This document shows positions 25,678 to 36,790 of a stretch of 64,000 bases of DNA, one piece after another. The stretch's first letter is position 1; every line of letters starts with the position of its first letter. Made by a program: the position numbers and the translations under genes. The stretch spans positions 27,813,667 to 27,877,666 of the forward strand of contig OX424568.1 in NCBI GenBank assembly GCA_949152475.1, given 5' to 3'. The notes beneath the pieces are model-generated. The model saw only the letters and a list, made by a program, of their open reading frames with translations. It did not search any database and was not told where the DNA came from. The DNA is from Terebella lapidaria (lineage: Eukaryota > Annelida > Polychaeta > Terebellida > Terebellidae).

Positions 25678-27065
25678 TGTAACGGTTTTGGGGCGTACCC
25701 AAAGGTTTCCCCTAGGTAATTATGTTAGTATTTTGTGATATTATGGTTAAATAACCGTTTATTAGGGTGTATATGTGTTTAAAGGTTCATACGGTTCCGT
25801 ATTGTTAATGTTTTAAAGGTTTTCCGTCTCGCAACTTAGTAATTTATGATGTCGGTAAAGCCGGAGACGGAACCGGAACCGGAGACGGAACCGGACACGG
25901 AGCCGGAACAATGGAGTACAAAAACGTAATGACGTTATTTCCGGAAGGTCATGTGATCAGCCTCGTTTTCGGTTTAAAAGGTGACGTGTCAGCCACTGAT
26001 TGGTTCTAGAGTGTTTTTAGAAATCCGGAAAATATCAGTGTTTTGGCGGACTATGACGTCACAATAGGTTGGTCACGTGACGTGGGTCTCAGGTCTATAA
26101 AAGCCCCCGCTTCACAGCGGACGGCGGAGTTGGTGTCCTGACGTCGACCTGTGCAGACCCCTTCTCCCATAGCAGAGTACTCCCTTGTTCCGGATAGAGT
26201 CATCCAGATGATAGCAGTTAAGTCTTCCGACTGTGAACTTGGAAAATAAACATGAAAACTTCAACCGAGTTGTTTTTCCGTGTTCGTTAGGGAACTGGAA
26301 GTTATAATAAAATTAGTTTCCCGGAAAAGACAGTTATACGGAGTAAAGGGAGATAAGACTACAGTCGGTTAAGACCAAGTTGTAACGACGTCTTAGGGTG
26401 ATCTAAGAACCCAGATCACCGAGGAAGGAGTCGGAGACGGAGACGGAGGTGGAAATCAACGGAGCAACTACGGAGGCGGTATCGGACGGAGCAGTTGCAG
26501 AGACGGGAACGACGAAGCAGTTGCAGAGGCGGTACCGGACGACGGAGTTGCAGAGGCAGTACCTGACGGAGCGGTTGCGGTAACCGGAAGTGGGAACACT
26601 TCCGAGATACTCCATTTCAGGTGCAGTCGCAGGTTGCGGTGAGGCGGAGCCAACCGGAGCAGATTGCAGTGCGGCGGAACCTGGCAGAGCGGTTGCAGTA
26701 TTCGGAAACGGCAACGTTCCCGGATTCTTTATTCCAGGCGCAGTCGCAGTTTGCAGTAAGACGGAAAACGACGGAGCTGTTGCAGTAAAGCGGTTTCCCG
26801 ACGGAGCAGTTGCAGTACCCGGAGACGGAAACGCCTCCGGATCCTTACTTTACAGGTGCAGTTGCAGATTAGCAGTCGGGCAACGGTTAAGAGGTCCATT
26901 CCAGACCACGCTACCAACCTTAGAGACTTCTAGCCGGAGTTCAACCGTACAACAGTAGCAGTTTCCCGGAGTTTTACCGTTTCAGCTCCGGTTAAACAAC
27001 AACTCACCCACCTCCCTAGAAAACCGGTTCATCAAGACGTCACAGAAGGGTTCAAACCCGTTACA
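25678..27065 (+). repeat. E2 3' LTR
   Basis: Same length (1388) as the 5' LTR, and the features sit at a constant offset of 11,134. No difference seen. It is followed by ATAC and then the rest of E1 gag. Confidence 0.93.
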
Positions 27066-27069
27066 ATAC

Positions 27070-28010
27070 GCTCGGTACTACCGTTGGACAGCAGAGGAAA
27101 AGGCGCTGAACTTATGTGTCAGTTTGAGGGGTAACGCCCGCAGCATACTACTGGATCTGTCCGCGGAGCAGAGACGCAGCTTTGATACGGTTGTGGCGGC
27201 ATTAAAACAGCAGTTTTGTCCGGGGGAGAAAACATTTGTTTTCCAGGCGGAATTGCAGACACGGAAATTGCAGCCGGAGGAGGCATACGGAGCAAGACGC
27301 GGCTAGCTTACCCAAAAGCGGATCCGGCAACAACAGAAGTGCTCATGATACGGCTTTGATACGGTTGTGGCGGCATTAAAACAGCAGTTTTGTCCGGGGG
27401 AGAAAACATTTGTTTTCCAGGCGGAATTGCAGACACGGAAATTGCAGCCGGAGGAGACATACGGAGCAAGACGCGGCTAGCTTACCCAAAAGCGGATCCG
27501 GCAACAACAGAAGTGCTCATGAAGATGCATTTCTGCAACAGTCTGACTAACCGAGATATGCGGTTGTCGGTATTGAAAAGCCACCCGGAAACGCTGTCGC
27601 AGGCCCTGGCTTTCGCTACCGAGTATGAGAGTATTATGAAGACGGACAACAGCAGACCAGCGGAGCGACACCGGACGAGGCAGCTGAACACGGAGCCGGA
27701 GTGGAGCCAGCAGGTGAACGAATTGCAGAAGCAAGCCGAGCAGACTCAGCAGCAGTTGGCGGATCTGATGACTCAGGTCAAGGAAGCGGTTAGCCGGCAG
27801 CAGCAGCAGCGCAGTTCCCGAGCGGATTTAGAATGCTTCAACTGTGGCCGGAAAGGGCATTTTGCCAGAGACTGTAGGCAGCCGAAGCAGCAGCAGCAGC
27901 GGCGTCAACCACAACAGCAGCAGTCGCCGCGACAACAGCAGCAGCAGCAGCCGCAGCAGCAGCAACAACTGCAGCAGCCACGACAGCAGCAGCAGCAGCC
28001 GGAAAACTAG
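27070..28010 (+). pseudogene. gag: E1 gag, 3' part
   Basis: Continues the interrupted E1 gag. A segment of about 168 bp (27181-27348) is repeated at 27355-27522 with frame disruption, and the GAGCTGTCCGAGCTGGCCAG stretch of E2 is missing in both copies. Downstream, the capsid C-terminal part, the CFNCGRKGHFARDC knuckle and a shorter poly-Q tail are intact. It ends in the same GGAAAAC-TAG. Confidence 0.85.
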
Positions 28011-28072
28011 AGCGGGTCGCGGAAAAGGGGAAATCCGGGACCCGGAAGAGAGGACACCCCCATAACCGGCAG

Positions 28073-30813
28073 GTGGTTCACGGACCCGGTCCCAGGGGCG
28101 AGGTGGGCATGTGTGTGACAGCCAGAGTATGCGGAGAGCCAGTAACGCTGATAATCGACACCGGCAGCACTGTCACAATGCTCAACCTACAAACCTGGGA
28201 ACGGATCCGGAAGCCCGGAATGAAGCTGAAGCGGTCGCCGATTCGTCTTTCAATGGTTGACGGAAGTAACATACGGACGCATGGCCGGAAAGAACTCCCA
28301 CTCAACATCGCAGGAGTAGCTGAGACCGTGACGTTCGAGATTGCAGACTGTGAAGACGAAGGAATACTGGGAATGGATTTCATCCGTTCCCGGATATCCG
28401 GCATAAATTTCGACCGAATGACCATGCAGATGGGCAGCCAGGAGGTGTTCCTCACCATGTTCGAGCAGACCAGGGAGCCGTTTCCGATCAACGCTGTAGC
28501 AGATTACCAAATTCCGCCGGAAACGGAACAGCTGATAATAGGACAAGCAGAGAGTGTCCGTGAAGCAGAAGGAGTACTAGAAATGCCACAGGAGCCTACT
28601 GAGAAAAGACCTTGGCTGATCGGGAGAACTTTATCCCGGATAAAGCAAGGAACAGTCCCGGTTCGAGTGATCAATGTGATGGCGGAGCCGGTAATCATCA
28701 AGAAAGGAGCGCAGTTGGCGACGATGACCACCTTAGCAGCCGGTTGCAGTGTTGTGCCGTTGGCGGAGGCGGTTGCAGTAGTAGACAAGGCAGTGTCCCG
28801 GAAGCCGGTTGCAGTTGTGGTGACGGAAAAGGCAGTGTCCCGGAAGCCGGTTGCGGTTGCGGTGACGGAGAAAGCAGCGTCCCGGAAGCCGGTTGCGGTT
28901 GCGGTGACGGAGAAAGCAGTCCCAAGGAAGGCGGTTGCAGTGACGGAGAAAGCAGCGTCCCGGAAGCCGGTTGCGGTTGCGGTGACGGAGAAAGCAGCGT
29001 CCCGGAAGCCGTTTGCGGTTGCGGTGACGGAGAAAGCAGTGTCCCGGAAGCCGGTTGCGGTTGCGGTGACGGAGAAAGCAGTCCCAAGGAAGGCGGTTGC
29101 AGTGACGGAGAAAGCAGCGTCCCGGAAGCCGGTTGCGGTTGCGGTGACGGAGAAAGCAGCGTCCCGGAAGCCGGTTGCGGTTGCGGTGACGGAGAAAGCA
29201 GCGTCCCGGAAGCCGGTTGCGGTTGCGGTGATGGAGAAAGCAGCGTCCCGGAAGCCGGTTGCGGTTGCGGTGATGGAGAAAGCAGTGTCCCGGAAACCGG
29301 TTGCGGTTGCGGTGACGGAGAAGGCAGTTCCAGGAAAAGCGGATGCGGTTGCGGAGCAGATTAGGCTGGCGGAAAATGCGGACCAGGATACTGTGCTGGG
29401 GCAGAAATATCGACCAGATGATTTGCGGAGAATGCAGCAAGCAGAACCTTGGTACCCACTGGTGACGTCGCTGATCGACGGGGGCGGTACAGCTGACAGT
29501 GCAGACTTTTCCAGCATGAGCAGCGAGGAGAAAGTGCTGTACGGGATGCGGAAGACCTTGCTGAAAGTCGACGGAGTAGTCTACCGGAAATGGAAAACGG
29601 CAGAAGGAACCAGCCGAATGCAGTTAATAACCCCGAAGGAGCTGAGACAGGAGATTTTCCGTCTGGCCCATCAGAGCCGGATGGGAGGACACCTCGGAAG
29701 CAGAAGGATGGCGGCTAGCATTCGGAGGCGGTATTTCTGGCCGGCTATGATGCGGGACATAAAGCAGTGCTGAGCTGTGACGAATGTGCGTCAAGAAGTA
29801 TGCAGAACTTGAAACGATCTCCGATGCAGAAATACCGGGTTGGAGCGCCCATGGAGAGGGTGGCAATGGACGTGATGGGTCCGTTACCTAAATCCACCCG
29901 GGGGAACCGGTACATCTCAGTAATCGATGATTACTTCACCAAGTGGGTAGAGGCTTACCCGATGCCGAATCAGGAAGCGGTGACGGTTGCGGACATATTC
30001 GTCAACCAGTTTGCAGCGCGGTACGGTATCCCGATGGAGATCCACACCGACCAAGGCAGAAATTTCGAGTCCGACTTGCTGAGAAATGTTTGCAGAATCC
30101 TGGGGATTCACAAGACACGGACAACCACTTTCCGACCTCAGTCGGACGGTTTCATTGAGCGATTCAACCGGACGCTGCAGCAGATCCTGAGCCTGTACGT
30201 AAGCGAGCGGCAGACCAACTGGGATCAGCTAGTTCCGTTGGCGATGGCAGCTTACCGGAGTACCCCGCAGGAGACAACCGGGCAGAGTCCCGATTTGCTG
30301 ATGCTGGGCAGAGAAGTCAACACTCCGGTAGAGTTACTGATTGGCAGGCCGCCGGGAGAATCGACAGCAGAAGTAACAGAGTATGGCAGTCAGCTCCGGG
30401 AGCGACTAGAAGCAGTATACAAGGCGGTTCGAGCGAAATCTGGCAGAGAGATGGAACGGCAGAAGAAGCTGTACGACCGGAGGAAGGTCGACAATCAGTT
30501 CCAGCCAGGAGACCGAGTTTGGATGGCGGTCAAAACACGGAAGAAGGGCAAGGCACCCAAGTTGCAGAGGAAGTGGAGCGGTCCAAAGCTAGTGCTGAGC
30601 AGATTTACCGACGTGACCTACGAGATTGCAGAGAGTGAAACTCGGCAGAAGGTGGTTCACTTCGATTTGCTGAAACCGTATAATGGTGTCAAGCATCCGA
30701 GATGGATGAAGCGGAGAATGGCGGATTCCTGGAGGCAGACAGAGCCGCCGAAGCAGAGTAGTGTTCCAGAGTCGAAACAGACGGTCTCTGAGTCGGATAC
30801 GGACTCGGAGTAA
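28073..30813 (+). pseudogene. pol: E1 pol, RT and RNase H deleted
   Basis: Protease (IIDTGST) is present. After CSVVPLAE the sequence jumps directly into the 42-bp linker repeats, so about 1.66 kb corresponding to E2 ~18019-19680 (all of RT and RNase H) is gone, with the frame kept. The linker array is about 14 units. The frame then breaks at 29767, where GGGT is missing relative to E2 (AAGCAGTGGGTGCTG becomes AAGCAGTGCTG). Integrase continues in another frame (29767-30813) with its catalytic Asp and Glu visible. This copy cannot make RT. Confidence 0.9.
28765..29365 (+). repeat. Expanded 42-bp coding minisatellite in E1 pol
   Basis: About 14 in-frame units of VTEKAASRKPVAVA and variants. 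Some internal blocks (for example AASRKPVAVA VTEKAVPRKAVA) recur as higher-order repeats. Confidence 0.88.
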
Positions 30814-31562
30814 AGCCGCTGAGGACGCAGAAATATGAGAAGACGGAGTGAGCTGTTGAGCAGGAGAAGGAGATAGCTGAGACCCTGGTAAAACGTTGAG
30901 TTCCGGCAGAGAGCGACCGCAAGAAGTTGGAACAATGAGCTAGTGCTGGTTCCGGAAACAGGGCGGAGAAAGGAAGAAGAGCGGAAAAGCGGTGCAGAGA
31001 CCGGATAGAGACATCCTAGAGGTTCTGACTGGGTTGAGAGCATAGTCAACCAGTCCAGGGTAGTGGCCAGGGGTCCAGAAGAACCTGGGTTAGCGGTCTA
31101 GTATATCCAGAGAAGCAGCTACACGTCTTCCGTATTCGGAGAATTAAGACGGAAAAGTTTTCCGGCTGTAGACATCCAACCGGAGTTTCCACTTAGCAGA
31201 GACAGTAAACCGACTGCAGATTGACAGAAACGGAGAAACATCACCCCAGATAGGAAGGCGCCTCCTTCTGGACAGAATGTATGCAGTTTCCAGTGTCAAC
31301 AAGCAGTAATACCAGTGAGCGGATATGCAGTTGACGAAGCAGTACAGATGGCGGAAACGCCCAACTTGCAGTCTAGATGTTCGTCTGACAGGCAGATTCA
31401 ACTGGCTGAGACTCTATTCAACCCTCCTGATGGCAGAGATACTTCAAAATTGCAGACACTTCGCTCGGAGAAGTAGTTGAAAGGGAGCCGGAAAAACCCG
31501 GAGAAGCCGGTTGAGCCGGAGACGGACACCTCTCGGTTAACGGTTGAGTTTTTGCATAATTG

Positions 31563-31632
31563 TGACGTCACTCCTGAGGCAGCCAATCAGCGTGGAGCTT
31601 TTCAAGTCACGTGAGCAGAAAGGGTATAAAAG
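31563..31632 (+). promoter_or_regulatory. E1 copy of the ORF3 promoter cluster
   Basis: TGACGTCA 31563-31570, CCAATCA 31583-31589, TCACGTGA 31607-31614, TATAAAAG 31625-31632: identical motifs and spacing to E2. Confidence 0.6.
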
Positions 31633-31868
31633 GGCCTTGAAATCGGGCTCTGAGAGCAGTTTAAGAGCAGACCTCGAGCTGTGCACATCGCTGTTAAAGT
31701 TTGGCGGAATCGAATCAAGTCCAGCATTTTCCGGCAGCGGCAGATTTTGCAGTGAAAAACGACTAAGTGTTTCCCGGAAGACCACCAGTCCGGAGAAGCG
31801 GTGCAGCAGAAGCGGTGCAGTAAAAGCGGTGCAGTAGATCGACAACTTCAGTTTCCCGGCTTTCCGGA

Positions 31869-32537
31869 ATGGCCTACTCGGCGTTCCTTGGAAGACAAGA
31901 TCGCGGCCGGAGCAGAGATTGGGCAAGCCCTCAGCCACTGGAGTATAGCCGGCTGTGTAAGCGGTGTGACCGGCTGTTCGAGAGTGAGATGGACAGGAGA
32001 CGGCATGTGTGCCCAACCCAGAGGTATCATTGCTGTTTGTGTGCCTTCTACGGCAACCGGGCGAACGACCTTAGGCGGCATCTCCGGGAGATGCACGGCT
32101 GGAAGTACCCTTCCGGGAATCGTCCTCCTGAGGACGAGGCAACCCTCAACCATGTGGGAACCTTCGATTCGGCCTGGCGGGGGACAGCAACGCAGTCTCG
32201 GCGGAAGCGGTTCCGGAGATTCTGCACACAGTCTCCCAGGGAGAAACCAGTTCCGGAGACTTATGCGGACCAGCTTCCGTTCGGACCTGACTGGGATGCC
32301 GGAGCAGCCGCCCCCATCGGACAACCGGAGTGGTTAGATCTACCGGAATGGGCCCCGGACCCGTAGGGCTGTCTCCGGGCCGCCGAAGAAGACCAAGCGG
32401 AGGATTGGGAGGCGGAAATCCGTGCCAGAGAATACCGGCCTCCCACCTCTCCCACCTCGGAACCGGAGACGGATGAGTCGGAGTATGTGACGGCAGATGA
32501 GGAATCCTGGACGGAAGCGAAGGCAGTGTGGCAGTAG
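31869..32537 (+). pseudogene. E1 ORF3, broken
   Basis: Same two zinc fingers as E2 ORF3. A premature TAG lies at 32364-32366, followed by an in-frame deletion of the segment matching PPESWDQEMELIAEAV. The frame then continues to the tail and ends near 32537. Confidence 0.8.
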
Positions 32538-32701
32538 CAGAGGCAGATGGCAGTGTGGCAGTAGACGGAGGCGGTTGGCAGTTTGGCGGAGACGGAAGAA
32601 GCGGTGGCAGTTAGCAGCAACAACACGGAAAAAAAAAAAAAAAAAAAAAAATATTATTTATCCAAGAAGACCACCAGGAGGAGTTGCAGTTTGCTGAGCA
32701 G

Positions 32702-32754
32702 CCAATCATCAAGCAGATAAGCCAGTCACGTGACTTCCAGAGACTATAAAAAGG
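32702..32754 (+). promoter_or_regulatory. E1 copy of the ORF4 promoter cluster
   Basis: CCAATCA 32702-32708, TCACGTGAC 32726-32734, TATAAAAAGG 32745-32754. One extra A in the TATA box relative to E2. Confidence 0.55.
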
Positions 32755-32830
32755 GGCAGATAGCTGTTACCGGATGCAGAAGGCAGTTTGCTGTAGCTGA
32801 GTCAACATCGACACAAAGCAGAGAATCAGA

Positions 32831-34656
32831 ATGCCGAAAGTAAAGACAACACCCCGCAAGCCCCGCCCTCACCGGTGTGGATACTGCAACCTAGAGTTCA
32901 AGAGCAAGCACACGTTGCTCCGGCATGTCACGGAGCAGCACACGATTGAAGTCACCGTCTTCGCCTGTCCGCAGTGTGAACATTGGAGCAGACGGAAAGA
33001 GGGGACACAGAAGCATCTGCAGTCCCGACATGCAATGGACGCGAACCCGATTCGACTAAGGGTTGGCAGAGAGCAGTTTGAGGAGAAAAGCCTCCGGTCC
33101 AAGATGACCCCACGGAAAAGCAAGAAGCCGGTAACACAGCTTGACCAGTTGTCGGATACGGAGTCGGAGTCGGGAGGTTCGGTTTCGTCCCGGACCCGGT
33201 ACCGTTCCGGTACCCAGTCGGTGGCCGCCTTAGCAGAGCTGAAAATCATGGCAAGTGAAGACGAGTTACAGGACCCGGAAGACCCGAAGCCGGTTAAGCC
33301 GCCAGTGACCCGGAGTTCTTCCCGGAACACCTCCCGGAAAAACAGCCCAGACCCATCTCGAGGTACCGGAGCAGATCGAGACCGCGGAAAGAAGCGGAGT
33401 CGCAGCCGTTCGCCGGATAAATCCGGTCGCCATCAACGCCGGGAATATAGGAAGGAGAGCCCGGAGCGCGCCAAGGACCGAGGCGGAGAACGTGGCCGAG
33501 AGGAGAAACGACACACCCCATCCAAGTCTTCAGGAGGCATCGTCAAGGGAAAAGGCAAGGCGGTGTATGACTACAAGTTCCGGCTGTTGGAGGAAGGTTC
33601 CAGCGGAGCAGCGGCAGAAGTTGGAGTAGCAGACATTGCGGAAATGCAGAGCAGAGACGATGAGGAAGACCTTTTCCAGAGCCCACCTCTGAGAACGACT
33701 AGCAGTGGCAGAGCAGTGAGCAGCGTGATTGTCCGGCCCGGAGGCGGAGCAGAAATCAGATCCAGCGGCCGAGCCGATAGCAGAGCAGATAGCCGAGCCG
33801 ATAGCAGAGCAGATAGCCAGACGATAGCAGAACAGATAGCAGAGCAGATAGCCGAGCGGACAGCAGACCCATTGGCAGATCCGGAGGCAGACCGGAGACC
33901 AAAGCGGAAGGCGGAACCCGGAGCAGAGCTGTCAGTGAGACAGAGACCCGAGGATCCACGGAGAGAACTTTACCGGCAACCATTCAATCAGTAGCCGGAA
34001 GCAGAACCAGTTCAGCGGCTAGGGATGACGGAATGGAGTCTTCCGCGTCTGACCGAAGCCATGCGGACGTGCAGAGAGCCCGGAGGAGTATCCTGGTAGA
34101 TCAAGCCAGAGCTACACCCGGAATCCTGTCTCCGGTGGAGACCCGGCCTCGACAGTCTTCCAGTGAGCGGTCCGGAAGGAGCCAAGTCCGAGCACCAACC
34201 CAGAGTCCACCCTACACATTCTACCCATTTGACGGTCCTTCAACTCAACCGTGTCCGTCCCATTGTTTCCCGGTGAATATTGGAGGACGGAGCGCTTCCA
34301 TCTTTGCACCTGCAGTCCCGGAGCATGCCAGATACTATGCAGTACGTTGGGGACCGGAGCAGGGGGGGCCAGCCGAGATGAGAGACTCCGGCGTCTACGT
34401 GGAGATCATGGAGCAGAGAGAGTCACTGTTTGGTCTCGTCCCGACCCGTCAGATCGTCCGGATTCCAGATTGGTCCATCCAGGACGAACGCCTCAGGAAT
34501 GGGTTCTACGTCCCGCCCCAGTGGAGCCTCCATGATCCCGATCTTCTTCCGGTTGATGCCAGAGGAACAAGCTTCGGACGACCGTTGGTACCAAATACCA
34601 TTCCACCTCGTCCGCCGTCGGGGAGCAGTTCGCGCCGTGATACTGGTGGGCAGTAG
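32831..34656 (+). pseudogene. E1 ORF4, frameshifted
   Basis: Both C2H2 fingers and the SR-like block are intact. The frame shifts in the RADS repeat (about 33820, where it changes to a run of AEQIAEQ) and stops at 33994. The original frame resumes and runs 34033-34656 through the conserved C-terminal part. A segment of ~20 codons (ADVSSTEAESSSEEEA in E2) is absent. Confidence 0.8.
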
Positions 34657-34940
34657 TCGTCGCAAGTCGTCGCAAGTCGCAGCAAGTCGTCGCAAGTCAA
34701 GTCGGCGCAAGGAGAAGAAAGAAGAACCGTTTCCCGGATTCTAGTATAATTAAGAGTTAAAAAGTGGGAAACGGAACAAGCAAGATATCCGGGTACAGTG
34801 ACGGTAAACTAGTTAAGAGATACCAGTACCCGGATCACGGAAACAGTTGTGTTTGATTTTACGGACAGTTTAACGGTTGACAATTTGTATATATGTGATA
34901 TTGATCTGTTCGGGACGAACAGAGTCTAAGGAAAGGGGAG
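34657..34940 (+). other. E1 3' untranslated region and polypurine tract
   Basis: Parallel to E2: GTCGTCGCAA repeats, then the tract AAGGAAAGGGGAG at 34928-34940 next to the LTR. Confidence 0.7.
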
Positions 34941-36319
34941 TGTAACGGTTTTGGGGCGTACCCAAAAGTTTCCCCTAGGTAATTCTGTTAGGTTTTGTGA
35001 TATTATGGTTAAATAACCGTTTATTAAAATGTATATGTGTTTAAAGGTCCATACGTTTCCGTATTGTTGATGTTTAAAAGGTTTTCCGTCTCGGAACTTT
35101 GTATATTTGTATGTTGGTAAAGCCGGAGACGGAGCCGGAACCGGAGACGGAACCGGAGACGGAGCCGGAACAATGGAGTACAAAAACATAATGACGTTAT
35201 TTCCGGAAGGTCATGTGATCAGCCTCGTTTTCGGTTTAAAAGGTGACGTGTCAGCCACTGATTGGTTCTAGAGTGTTTTTAGAAATCCGGAAAATATCAG
35301 TGTTTTGGCGGACTATGACGTCACAATAGGTTGGTCACGTGACGTGGGTCTCAGGTCTATAAAAGCCCCCGCTTCACAGCGGACGGCGGAGTTGGTGTCC
35401 TGACGTCGACCTGTGCAGACCCCTTCTCCCATAGCAGAGTACTCCCTTGTTCCGGATAGAGTCATCCAGATGATAGCAGTTAAGTCTTCTGACTGTGCAC
35501 TTGGAAAATAAACATGAAAACTTCAACCGAGTTGTTTTTCCGTGTTCGTTAGGGAACTGGAAGTTATAACAAAGTTAGTTCACCGGAAAAGAAAGTAATA
35601 CGGAGAAAAGGGAGATAAGTCCACAGTCGGTTAAGACCAAGTTGTAACGACGTCTTAGGGTGATCCAAGAACCCAGATCACCAAGGAAGGAGACGGAGAC
35701 GGAGGTGGTATTCAACGGAGCAACTACGGAGGCGGTATCGGACGGAGCAGTTGCAGAGACGGGAACGACGAAGCAGTTGCAGAGGCGGTACCGGACGACG
35801 GAGTTGCAGAGGCAGTACCTGACGGAGCGGTTGCGGTAACCGGAAGTGAGAACACTTCCGAGATACTCCATTTCAGGTGCAGTCGCAGGTTGCGGTGAGG
35901 CGGAGCCAACCGGAGCAGTTTGCAGTGAGGCGGAACCTGGCAGAGCGGTTGCAGTATTCGGAAACGGCAACGTTCCCGGATTCTCATTCCAGGTGCAGTC
36001 GCAGTTGCAGTAAGGCGGAAAACGACGGAGCTGTTGCAGTAAAGCGGTATCCCGACGGAGCAGTTGCAGTACCCGGAGACGGAAACGCCTCCGGATTCTT
36101 ACGTTACAGGTGCAGTTGCAGATTAGCAGTCGGACAACGGTTAAGAGGTCCATTCCAGACCACGCTACCAACCTTAGAGACTTCTAGCCGGAGTTCAACC
36201 GTACAGCAGTAGCAGTATCCCGGAGTTTTACCGTTTCAGCTCCGGTTAAATAACAACTCACCCACCTCCCAAGAAAACCGGTTCATCAAGACGTCACAGA
36301 AGGGTGCAAACCCGTTACA
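34941..36319 (+). repeat. E1 3' LTR
   Basis: 1379 bp, same length as the E1 5' LTR. It has TATAAAAG at 35358 and AATAAA at 35507. Differences from the 5' copy include ACGTTT for ACGGTT, CTCGGAAC for CTAGGAAC and AACATAATG for AACGTAATG. Confidence 0.9.
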
Positions 36320-36790
36320 GTGTGTTTACTATTAAAAAGTGAACCCTCATGTCCATATTATGTTGGGTGGTTGGTCATGTTGAGTAACATAATTATCCTT
36401 ACCACTAACCATTAAATTAATTGAATTAATGATTTTTAATGTATGTATATTGTACATCGATCATGCATCAATACATGCAATCTTGCGTTGCGTTGCAAAG
36501 TACCATTACCCAGTGTTATAATGGTAAAAAGCGCAACGCAATAAAAAAAAGATAGCAAGGACCCGAATTGATGAACTGCTGATGTCAAAGCAGCTGGTGA
36601 TTTTCTTATTTTCTAATGTCAATGTAGCCATAAATTATTTGGTCTTCAGTAAGGGTGTTCAATATATATTTACAAGAATATATATATTATATGTGTACGT
36701 CGTGCAATTTCGAAACTCCACAATATTCCAGTGGATATGGGTCGAAAGTACCATGTAAAACTCCAGTCCTATTGGTCAAGGTGCAACTTG
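36320..36790. repeat. Tandem repeat of about 540 bp (right part of the interrupted array)
   Basis: Resumes the unit interrupted at 12641 (GTTTACTATTAAAAAGTGAAC...) and contains another GAACTGCTGATGTCAAA block at 36571. It diverges after about 36790. Confidence 0.7.

Larger units (their letters stand above)
14544..27065 (+). mobile_element. E2: inner, young, apparently complete Ty3/gypsy element with four ORFs
   Basis: 12,522 bp. The 1388-bp LTRs (14544-15931 and 25678-27065) look identical on inspection, and the ATAC target duplication is intact. Order: tRNA-Leu-type primer site, gag (430 codons), pol in the -1 frame (1359 codons: protease, RT, RNase H, integrase), a roughly 1-kb gap, ORF3, poly-A run, ORF4, polypurine tract. 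All four ORFs are open and the expected catalytic residues are visible, so this copy may be autonomous. It is unusually large for a gypsy element because of the long LTRs and the two extra zinc-finger ORFs, and it has promoter-like clusters ahead of both. Confidence 0.92.
12642..36319 (+). mobile_element. E1: outer, older large Ty3/gypsy element (interrupted by E2)
   Basis: Bounded by 1379-bp LTRs (12642-14020 and 34941-36319) that differ at 11 or more sites as read. Flanks are GTAT (12638-12641) and GTGT (36320-36323), a 4-bp duplication with one later change. This is supported by the undisturbed neighbour repeat unit, which reads AATGTATGTTTA across the site. Without E2 the element is about 11.15 kb. 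It has the same gene order as E2 (gag, pol, ORF3, ORF4) but is defective: gag is split by E2 and internally duplicated, RT and RNase H are deleted, integrase is frameshifted by a 4-bp deletion, and ORF3 and ORF4 are broken. Confidence 0.9.

Noticed and set aside
28504..29517. 337-codon minus-strand frame across the E1 pol linker
   Set aside because: It is the antisense of the 42-bp coding minisatellite. Repetition keeps the frame open, with no independent homology.
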